Assembly: GCA_028710845.1 (NCBI GenBank)
Contig: JAQTTI010000024.1
Location: forward strand, 1 to 12,058
Reading direction: 5' to 3'
Length of the DNA stretch: 12,058 nucleotides
From: Candidatus Omnitrophota bacterium
Lineage (GTDB): Bacteria > Omnitrophota > Gorgyraeia > Gygaellales > Profunditerraquicolaceae
Shown here: one piece after another, positions 7,301 to 12,058 of the stretch
Numbering within the stretch: the stretch's first letter is position 1
Layout: the number at the start of each line of letters is the position of its first letter
Made by a program: the position numbers and the translations under genes
The notes under the pieces: model-generated
Databases searched by the model: none
What the model saw: the letters and a program-made list of their open reading frames with translations, nothing else
Told to the model about the DNA's origin: nothing

Positions 7301-7575
7301 ATACCTATACCGAAACCGGAGCTTGAGCGGATCACCTTTACTCCCGGCGTTCCTAACATCCGGGTAGTCAAAGGATAGACAACCTGATCCTCTACATCCT
7401 TAGGGCTTATGCCCGGCCAATCAACAAAAACAATAACCTGCAACTCTCCTATATCCGGTATGGCGTCAACCGGTGTATCTTTAATCGAAAACACACCCCA
7501 AAGGATTATGAACAGAAAAGTAGAAATGACCAGGAAACGGTTTTTTAAACAAGTTTCGATTATTTTATTTAACAT
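4321..7575 (-). CDS. cusA: CusA-type heavy-metal RND efflux pump (Cu(I)/Ag(I))
   Basis: The inner-membrane proton-driven pump of the tripartite efflux system; 1084 residues, slightly longer than E. coli CusA (about 1047). It shows the HME-RND layout: N-terminal transmembrane helix, periplasmic loop, helices TM2-6 with MVDSGCILVEN (acidic D428) in TM4, a second helix near 560-578, a second periplasmic loop, and C-terminal helices. The three methionines used by CusA for Cu(I) appear conserved in context: M596 (LLFMP), M648 (TMIETM) and M697 (RIDML). This supports Cu/Ag rather than Zn/Co specificity. An unusual insertion at about 146-175 carries CPKHP and KCPID, a heavy-metal-binding-domain-like motif. 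The start is ATG with AAAGGT upstream, 23 bp after cusB. Confidence 0.93.
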   Translation of the reverse strand: MLNKIIETCLKNRFLVISTFLFIILWGVFSIKDTPVDAIPDIGELQVIVFVDWPGISPKDVEDQVVYPLTTRMLGTPGVKVIRSSSGFGIGMINLIFKEGVDYYWARTRVLERLNFATSGLPGGAMVTLGPDATALGQIFWYTVENGYYCPKHPQKAYAQAGKCPIDSQPLIPSHYDLSQLRSIQDWYVRYQLNAVPGVSEVSSVGGYVKQYQIDIDPNKLLAYGVRIAEVVSAVKRSNIDVGAKVFEQGDVEFIVRGVGFIKKVKDIEDIVITDHSGTPVYIKNVARVTLGPDFRRGALDKEGTEVTGGLILMRYGENPLTVIKDVKKKITELSVGLPAGVRIVPFYERTGLVQRAINTLKDALVQEILITVFVIVVFLFHFLGSLIISVVLPIGILIAFIFMRMIGVDANIMSLGGIAIAIGVMVDSGCILVENIYRKIAERRAQRKVARLAQEERLEVCISAAQEVGKPVIFSLLTTIVGFMPVFVLTGQAGKLFRPLAFTKTFAMVGAAIIALTLLPTLAYFLLKGKLRLAEDNPTSRALIKVYKPAVSWGLTHKKIIVLAACLLLVAGGISASLMKQEFMPPLNEGDLLFMPVLLPGASFTQVQDVLKKQDVIIKKEFPDEVEWVVGKMGRAETATDPAPVTMIETMIHLKPQKYWPKGMTRQKLIDQIQEKTAIPGVSPITTQPIRNRIDMLATGIQTPVGIKVFGSDLKTIENIAIKIEKVVSKVKGAVSPFAERFGNRPYFEIEIDRQQASRYGLKINDIQEIITTAIGGVNLTTTIEGRERYPVRIRYMRELRDNPEALNRIFVSTMMGQQVPLSQVARLKKVTGPAMIQSENTLAYARVFVNVNQDVVGLVDFVKSAQEAVNQEIKSGGVELPPGYFISWSGQFESELESRRRLIPSLIICLGIILVILYVAFKSFSSLAVVSTALPVSLMGGIILLFLLGFKFSTAVWVGFIALFGVATDNAVVLISLLDDLFRQKIPKSIKEIREMAVEGCLLRIRPIMMTTTTTIIALIPVMFSTGVGSEIMRPMAAPTVGGLVTATLSNAFLVPVLYCWLKEKQFNKEQKRAEGKNENIV
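7050..7146 (-). other. Heavy-metal-binding-domain-like insertion inside CusA
   Basis: Codons for about residues 146-175 of CusA. They encode YYCPKHP (C150, H153), a short spacer, and GKCPIDSQPLIP (C164), placed between the conserved GQIFWYTVE and LRSIQDWYVRYQLN segments. In E. coli CusA these two blocks are joined more directly. The pattern matches the small 'YxCPMHP...GxCPxCGMxLxP' domain usually seen at the N-terminus of CusB or copper P-type ATPases, with D replacing the last cysteine. Confidence 0.7.
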
Positions 7576-7598
7576 TTTTACCTTTTATATACTTTTGC

Positions 7599-8738
7599 TT
7601 ATTTTTCTTCTTCCTTTACGCTAATAGCTCCGCTGTAGGCGCTAGATGCTACGCCGCTAAGCTGACTTTGAGAATCAATCAGGAAATTGGCTTTTGTTAC
7701 TACTTTATCTCCTTCTTTTATTCCGGATGTCACCGGATAAAAATTCATCTTTTGCCCGTCTACATATGCAGCTGCCTTTGGGCCAACCTGAACCTCAATG
7801 CCTTGATATGAACCATTTCCCAGGTCCAGATATACAAGTTTGCGCATACCGGTATCAAGCAACGCTTCTTCCGGTATAGCTAAGCTAACTTTATGTTTAC
7901 CGTTCTCATCAATAAGATAGGCTTCAATGAATACATCTACATACATCTGCGGCTTTAACTTAAACTGTAAATTATCAATCTTTACCCTCACGCGGACAGA
8001 GCGAGTCATCGGGTTAAGAATAGGATCTATCGCTTCAATGCGCCCCTTAAACTCTTCATCGGGAAAACTGATTGTAGATATATTTACAGGTTGCCCCACC
8101 CTTATCCAGCTTAACTCATATTCATATATATCCGCATAAACCCATACATAAGGAGAATCTTTATCGGAAATAATCAGGCTGCGGTCAGGCTCTTGCTGCA
8201 ATACTAAACTCTCAATTTGGTCTGCGCTCAAACCATTCAAACTTAACTTAAGTTTTGCAGCATCAACTAAAGAATCAAGACGGTCCCTCACTTCAACTAT
8301 TTGGCTTTTTTCCAGACTTTTCTTAGCTTTAACAGCCTGAATCAGTTCCTCCTCAGCCTTGTATAACACAGGATCATAAGCTACCTTCCCCACAGTGCGA
8401 ATATCCTTAAATAAATGCATCTTAGTAACCGGCTGAGAGATTATTCCGGCCAGAGAAATATCCCTTTGGCTCAAATTAACCACATCTTTGGCTTGCGCCC
8501 CTGCATTAGCTGCCTCAGGTTTATTCTCCTTCTCGTACACTGGAATATAATCCATGCCCATCTGGTCTTTAGCCGGAACCAAAGAGGTTATGGCCGGATT
8601 CATGGGATTGCGGTAATATAGAACCTTACGACCGTTTTTTTCATCCTGAGCGTACGATAGGCGGGTAAAATGAAAGAAAACTGAAGCTATAATCAGAATC
8701 GTAACAAATACAATATATCTATTCGCTTTCATTCTCAT
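7599..8738 (-). CDS. cusB: CusB-type periplasmic adaptor (membrane fusion protein)
   Basis: The 379-residue adaptor joins CusA to the outer-membrane channel. An N-terminal hydrophobic segment (residues 7-28) anchors or exports it. Residues 38-70 form a degenerate heavy-metal-binding domain, YYRNPMNP...QMGMDYIPVY. The Cys/His positions are replaced, but M46, M60 and M62 remain, as in CusB proteins that hand Cu(I) over through methionines. Lipoyl/barrel-sandwich and beta-barrel regions follow, with VWVYADIYEYELSWIRVGQPVNI and GRIEAIDPILNPMTRSVRVRV typical of the family. The ATG at 8738 has a GAGGTGG ribosome binding site and overlaps the end of cusC by 20 bp; ATG at 8732 is an alternative. Confidence 0.92.
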   Translation of the reverse strand: MRMKANRYIVFVTILIIASVFFHFTRLSYAQDEKNGRKVLYYRNPMNPAITSLVPAKDQMGMDYIPVYEKENKPEAANAGAQAKDVVNLSQRDISLAGIISQPVTKMHLFKDIRTVGKVAYDPVLYKAEEELIQAVKAKKSLEKSQIVEVRDRLDSLVDAAKLKLSLNGLSADQIESLVLQQEPDRSLIISDKDSPYVWVYADIYEYELSWIRVGQPVNISTISFPDEEFKGRIEAIDPILNPMTRSVRVRVKIDNLQFKLKPQMYVDVFIEAYLIDENGKHKVSLAIPEEALLDTGMRKLVYLDLGNGSYQGIEVQVGPKAAAYVDGQKMNFYPVTSGIKEGDKVVTKANFLIDSQSQLSGVASSAYSGAISVKEEEK

Positions 8739-10002
8739 TTTCCACCTCGCTTAAGTCTATGCCAACGTGCTTTTCAAGATCAGCCAGGTTCATATTATAC
8801 TCAACTAAAGAACGATAATACTGCATCTTAGTCTCAACTAACATCCTTTCGCTATCTAATAACATCATAATATCGCCTTGTCCGGAACGATAAGATGAAA
8901 GAGATGATTCAATAGAGCTGTTTAAAATAGGTATCTGGTTATCTTTGTATAGCCTAATCTTGTTGGCCGCTATCTGTATTTTGGTAAGTAAATCTTTTGT
9001 CTGAGCTAAAGCCTTGCTCTTCATAGCCTGATACGCTGCTTGGGCCTCCTCCAGGTTGGCAATGGCCTCTTTTATCTCATAACGCTGTTTGCTCCAAAAC
9101 CACAATGGAACGGTAAAAGAAAGCATGAGGTCCCACGGCCCAATACTTCCCGTAGTTATACCCCTGGCAACTATACCAGCCATCAGGTCCGGGAAAAAAC
9201 TCCTCTTGGCAAGAGACTGGGCATATTTATTTTTTTCTATAGCATAAGAAAAAATAAGCAGTTCTGGCTGATTTTCAACGGTAAGCTTATACAGTGAACC
9301 TATATCATCATTTAACCGGGAAACCTCCTCCAGTAAGTCAGGTTTTCCTAAAGGAGATTCCGGATCCCTATTTAATAAACTGTTTAAACGGGCTTCTTTG
9401 GCGGACCTTTCCTGTTTAAGGTTGGTTATATCATTGCTTAGCTTGGTTATTTCAAGGTTTATCTTAAAAACATCCTCCTGGGGAATATCTCCAACTGCAT
9501 ATTTTGCCTGGGCCACCGTTTCCATATTACCCAAGAAAACCAGGCTTTCTTCCTTTAATTCTATCTCCTTGTAATCCAAAAATAAACTATAATATACATT
9601 CCTAACCTGATTAATAATCTCCAGTTCTTTATCTACTAACTGAGCTGCAAACATTTGGGACTCAACAAGAGCGATCTTACCCTTTAAGGGCAGTTTTCCA
9701 AACCAAGGCAGCATCTGAGAAAGAGACAACATCCTGTCCATAGCAGGAGTGGTGTCGAGATTAAAAGGATTGCCTTTAGCTTTTTCAAATTTCAAGCCTA
9801 CGACAGGATCGTCCAAGGATTTGGCCTGTGGTATTCGAGATTTAGCTGCTTCATACCGCTTTAAAGCAGATACTATTTCCGGATTATTCTTTTTGGCCTC
9901 CAAAACCAAACCAGAAAGATCTAAAGCCCCTGCAGCATAAATTATTGTCGAGGAGAATAAAAATGAACCGATAAATAAAAGACTTAATATTCTTCGCATC
10001 AT
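8719..10002 (-). CDS. cusC: CusC/TolC-family outer-membrane efflux channel
   Basis: The outer-membrane exit duct of the tripartite pump. I place the start at the ATG at 10002 (427 residues): AAGG lies about 10 bases upstream, the csoR stop is 1 base away, and a good signal peptide then begins directly (MMRRILSLLFIGSFLF...YAA). A GTG or other start further upstream, inside csoR, would add 13 residues ahead of the signal peptide. The mature protein has the two repeated OEP helical-hairpin domains, with long coiled-coil-like helices such as QAAYQAMKSKALAQTKDLLTKI and the 'RSGQGDIMMLLDSERMLVETKMQYYRSLVEYNMNLADLEKHVG' ending typical of TolC relatives. No lipobox cysteine follows the signal peptide, unlike lipidated E. 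coli CusC. Confidence 0.9.
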   Translation of the reverse strand: MMRRILSLLFIGSFLFSSTIIYAAGALDLSGLVLEAKKNNPEIVSALKRYEAAKSRIPQAKSLDDPVVGLKFEKAKGNPFNLDTTPAMDRMLSLSQMLPWFGKLPLKGKIALVESQMFAAQLVDKELEIINQVRNVYYSLFLDYKEIELKEESLVFLGNMETVAQAKYAVGDIPQEDVFKINLEITKLSNDITNLKQERSAKEARLNSLLNRDPESPLGKPDLLEEVSRLNDDIGSLYKLTVENQPELLIFSYAIEKNKYAQSLAKRSFFPDLMAGIVARGITTGSIGPWDLMLSFTVPLWFWSKQRYEIKEAIANLEEAQAAYQAMKSKALAQTKDLLTKIQIAANKIRLYKDNQIPILNSSIESSLSSYRSGQGDIMMLLDSERMLVETKMQYYRSLVEYNMNLADLEKHVGIDLSEVENENESE

Positions 10003-10003
10003 A

Positions 10004-10288
10004 TTAAGCAACCTTACGGAAACGGGACATAAGCTCAACAACCTCAGTGATTTTTTTCTCTTTTTCTAACTCGGATTTTCCTTTTAATGCCCCCACTACG
10101 CAACTATTTATATGTTTCCTAAATATCTCTTCCTCCACCCTATGTAAAGCACCGATTATTGAATGCACCTGGGTAATTATATCAACGCAGTAACGCTTCT
10201 CTTCGATCATCTTCTGAACGCCGCGCACCTGACCTTCAATCTTCTTCAGAAATCCTAATTGCTCCTCATGGGTAGTTGTTTTATTCAT
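10004..10288 (-). CDS. csoR: CsoR-type copper-sensing repressor
   Basis: A 94-residue all-helical DUF156 (CsoR/RcnR/FrmR) repressor. The Cu(I) ligand set of CsoR is present with the same spacing as in M. tuberculosis CsoR: C34, H59 (25 residues later) and C63 (4 later), with Y33 before the first cysteine. FrmR and RcnR have a different metal or formaldehyde fingerprint, so copper is the best call. When apo it should bind the G-tract operator overlapping its own promoter and repress the whole cus operon. Cu(I) binding releases it. ATG follows AAGGAG closely, and the cusC ATG lies 1 base past its stop. Confidence 0.92.
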   Translation of the reverse strand: MNKTTTHEEQLGFLKKIEGQVRGVQKMIEEKRYCVDIITQVHSIIGALHRVEEEIFRKHINSCVVGALKGKSELEKEKKITEVVELMSRFRKVA

Positions 10289-10306
10289 ATTTCTCCTTTC
10301 AATTTA

Positions 10307-10336
10307 AGTATACCATACCCCCCTACCCTATGTCAA
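10307..10336 (-). promoter_or_regulatory. Promoter of the csoR-cusCBA operon
   Basis: On the minus strand there is a perfect -35 TTGACA (10336-10331), an 18-bp spacer and a -10 TATACT (10312-10307). Transcription should start near 10300, leaving a leader of only about 12 bases before the csoR ATG, enough for the ribosome binding site. The spacer is almost entirely the candidate operator. Confidence 0.88.
10311..10331. promoter_or_regulatory. Candidate CsoR operator (G6 tract)
   Basis: The minus strand reads TAGGGTA, GGGGGG, TATGGTA: a six-G tract flanked by similar A/T-edged heptamers. CsoR-family repressors typically bind GC-tract sites with A/T-rich edges. Filling the promoter spacer is the expected repressor position. 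The flanks are not a clean inverted repeat; on one strand they look closer to two direct TACC-type blocks. Confidence 0.7.
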
Positions 10337-10378
10337 GAAGAAAAAAAATAAATTTTAATGATTTAGGTGATTTTATAA

Positions 10379-10558
10379 TTAGCCGAAGAACTTATCGCCC
10401 TTAGCCCAATTCTCGCCGGCGACTTCATCGATAACCAGATAAAGGCTATCTTTGGGTTTGCCCGCGACCTTTAACAAAGTCTCTGAAAACTCCTTGGCTA
10501 TCTTTTCTTTTTGATCCTGGGAAAGTTTTCCCACCAATTTTAAATTAATATATGGCAT
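10379..10558 (-). CDS. 4-oxalocrotonate-tautomerase-like small enzyme
   Basis: A 59-residue protein starting MPYINLKLVG. Removal of Met exposes the N-terminal proline that is the general base of the tautomerase superfamily. The length, the amphipathic helix LSQDQKEKIAKEFSETLLKVAGKP and the ending 'VIDEVAGENWAKGDKFFG' fit the 4-OT subgroup, where a family pattern of GKP...V.I.E....W..GG is common. A strong GGGAGGGG ribosome binding site lies just before the ATG, 11 bases after the metW stop, so it is probably translated from the metXW transcript. The substrate is unknown; nothing here points to aromatic degradation. Confidence 0.87.
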   Translation of the reverse strand: MPYINLKLVGKLSQDQKEKIAKEFSETLLKVAGKPKDSLYLVIDEVAGENWAKGDKFFG

Positions 10559-10569
10559 ACACCCCTCCC

Positions 10570-11169
10570 TTATTTCGAAATTAAAAATATACCTGTTTGG
10601 GCGAATAAATTAGGCAAAAACGGTATCCTTCTTGACTGGCCGATACATACACTGCGTTCGATATTGATCCCTTTGATCCGGCAGTAATTTTTAAAATCGG
10701 ATATGCTCAAAAAATGCAGGTTCGGCGTTTCATACCACTGATAAGGCAAGGCCCCGGTTACCGGGCTTCTGCCTTTGAAAAACATCTGCAGCCTTGATTT
10801 ATAGTGGGCAAAATTAGGAAAACCTACGATTACCTTCTTGCCCACCCGCAAAGCGTCAATAAGCACTTTATCTACATGAAGGATTTGCTGCAGGCTTTGA
10901 TTAAGCACAACATAATCAAAATATTTATCGCTAAACTCGGCAAGGCCGCTATCGACATCTCCGTGAAAAACATTTAGTCCCTTGGCCACGCATTTATAAA
11001 TAGCCTGCTCGTCAATCTCGATACCCTGGACGTGGCAGTTCTTTTCTTTGATTAAAAGATACAAAAGGTCTCCATTACCGCACCCTAAATCCAAAACTTT
11101 AGCTTGCGGTTGAATCAAGCTTAGAATTACCTCATGGTCCAGCTGGATATCTTTACGCGCCGTAATCAC
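10570..11169 (-). CDS. metW: MetW, methionine biosynthesis methyltransferase-like protein
   Basis: A 199-residue class I SAM-dependent methyltransferase fold. Motif I is VLDLGCGNGDLL (25-36), followed by GIEID and 'DYVVLNQSLQQI', and by the MetW-specific 'VGFPNFAHYKSRLQMFFKGRSPVTGALPYQWYETPNLHFLSI'. MetW is encoded beside metX in many bacteria and supports homoserine acylation; the exact role is not settled. The start codon is GTG with GAGG 6 bases upstream, overlapping the end of metX by 17 bp, so translation is probably coupled. Confidence 0.93.
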   Translation of the reverse strand: MITARKDIQLDHEVILSLIQPQAKVLDLGCGNGDLLYLLIKEKNCHVQGIEIDEQAIYKCVAKGLNVFHGDVDSGLAEFSDKYFDYVVLNQSLQQILHVDKVLIDALRVGKKVIVGFPNFAHYKSRLQMFFKGRSPVTGALPYQWYETPNLHFLSISDFKNYCRIKGINIERSVCIGQSRRIPFLPNLFAQTGIFLISK

Positions 11170-12058
11170 CGGTCACCTCATAAGCATAAAATACTTTTTT
11201 AAGAAAATGTTTAAGTAAATGCGTTTCTTCATCTACTTCTAAAAGAAATGCATCGTGGCCGTAGGTGGAATCAATCTCACAATAAGTTGTTTCAACCCCG
11301 GCCAGCTTACAGGCCTTAACTATCTCTTTAGATTGATAGCCGGGATATAGCCAGTCAGATTTAAAGGAAATTACTAAAACCTTGGCCTTAGTCCCCCGCA
11401 AAACCTCTTCAAAACGCTTTCCACCTGAAGCATCAAAATTATCCATAGCCTTAGTAATATAAAGGTATGAATTAGCATCAAAACGTTTGACAAAATTATC
11501 GCCTCGATAACGCAGGTAACCTTCGACTTCAAAATCTGCCGTAAATTTAAAAGGCTCGCCGGTTTCTTTTTTGGCCCTGCCGAATTTCTCAGCCATTGAT
11601 TTATCGCTCATGTAGGTAATGTGGCCGATCATCCTGGCTACTGCCAGGCCTTTAGTAGGAGCAACACCTTCATAATAATTACCTGCTTTCCAGTGCCCAT
11701 CAGCCATGATCGCCTGCCGGCCTACTTCATTAAAAGCAATCTGCTGAGGCGAATGTTTAATTGTCGTGGCAATCGGTACGGCGCTACATAAATTATCAGG
11801 ATAATTAACCAGCCAAGATAATACCTGTTGGCCGCCCATAGAACCCCCGACAACCGAAAGCAATTTTTCTATACCAAAATGGTCAATCAATTTCTTCTGA
11901 GCATTAACTATATCATTAATAGTAATCAGAGGAAAATCTAAAGCATAGGGCTTACCGGTCTTAGGATTTATGCTAGCCGGGCCGGTTGACCCCTTGCATC
12001 CGCCAAGTATATTGGAACAAATTATAAAATATCTGTCGGTATCAAAAGCTCGGCCGGG
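11153..12058 (-). CDS. metX: Homoserine O-acyltransferase, C-terminal part (runs off window end)
   Basis: MetX activates homoserine with an acyl group, the first committed step of methionine synthesis. The frame is open to the last base of the window: 301 residues are visible, beginning PGRAFDTDRYFIICSN. About 70-80 N-terminal residues are missing compared with a usual length near 375. The alpha/beta-hydrolase features are intact: LGGCKGSTGPASINPKTGKPY near the visible start, the nucleophile in GGSMGG (visible S73), the acid in FKSDWLYP (D235) and the catalytic His in YGHDAFLLE (H268). Whether acetyl- or succinyl-CoA is used cannot be read safely; acetyl is the default. It overlaps metW by 17 bp. 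Confidence 0.94.
   Translation of the reverse strand, partial: PGRAFDTDRYFIICSNILGGCKGSTGPASINPKTGKPYALDFPLITINDIVNAQKKLIDHFGIEKLLSVVGGSMGGQQVLSWLVNYPDNLCSAVPIATTIKHSPQQIAFNEVGRQAIMADGHWKAGNYYEGVAPTKGLAVARMIGHITYMSDKSMAEKFGRAKKETGEPFKFTADFEVEGYLRYRGDNFVKRFDANSYLYITKAMDNFDASGGKRFEEVLRGTKAKVLVISFKSDWLYPGYQSKEIVKACKLAGVETTYCEIDSTYGHDAFLLEVDEETHLLKHFLKKVFYAYEVTGDYGA

Noticed and set aside
10003..10041. Longer start for cusC inside csoR
   Set aside because: The extra 13 residues would precede a complete signal peptide, while the ATG at 10002 has a suitable AAGG upstream and lies just after the csoR stop.
10337..10378. Intrinsic terminator after the tautomerase gene
   Set aside because: A long T-rich run is present on the minus strand, but no GC-containing stem precedes it, so it was not called.
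11888..11890. TTG at 11890 as the metX start
   Set aside because: The frame continues upstream to the window edge with 56 more codons of clear MetX sequence, so this TTG is an internal leucine.

Overview
The window is a compact stretch of a Gram-negative bacterial chromosome. Every convincing gene is on the minus strand, so the genes read from high to low coordinates. An outer-membrane efflux partner (TolC/CusC family) and a periplasmic adaptor show a double-membrane cell. Radical-SAM ThiH (tyrosine lyase) and FeoAB ferrous-iron uptake suggest anaerobic or low-oxygen life. Protein style, moderate-to-low GC and the REP-like palindrome would fit an uncultivated lineage such as Omnitrophota or Desulfobacterota; this is an impression, not a proven assignment.

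Layout in transcription order. (1) 12058-10379: metX (5' end outside the window), metW and a 59-residue 4-oxalocrotonate-tautomerase-like gene, closely packed; the first two serve methionine biosynthesis by homoserine acylation. (2) 10336-3960: a copper/silver efflux operon. A near-consensus promoter with a G6-tract CsoR-like operator in its spacer drives csoR, cusC, cusB, cusA and a secreted cysteine-rich YHS-like protein. The genes overlap or nearly abut. (3) 3954-1082: a thiazole-synthesis operon. A sigma70-type promoter leads into a TPP riboswitch and an intrinsic terminator, followed by thiS, thiG, thiH and a short thiF. (4) 1113-950: a REP-like nested palindrome inserted at the 3' end of thiF and bracketed by a 32-bp duplication of the gene's last codons. 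(5) 939-1: a candidate extended -10 promoter, feoA and the first 224 codons of feoB.

How the genes work together. CsoR is predicted to release the promoter when Cu(I) rises, so the CusCBA pump can export Cu(I)/Ag(I) from the periplasm. Three parts of this operon (the CusB N-terminus, an insertion in CusA and the YHS-like protein) look like small metal-handling modules. In the thi operon ThiF adenylates ThiS, and ThiG joins the resulting sulfur with dehydroglycine from ThiH to make the thiazole. TPP feeds back through the leader.

Most notable observations: the riboswitch appears to switch by direct competition between its conserved 3' core (GCGUAGGG) and the terminator stem, with little room for a P1 helix; a metal-binding-type insertion lies inside CusA; and a REP-like element has regenerated the thiF 3' end on insertion. 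I found no wholly unknown multi-gene system. No gene-free stretch exceeds about 180 bases.
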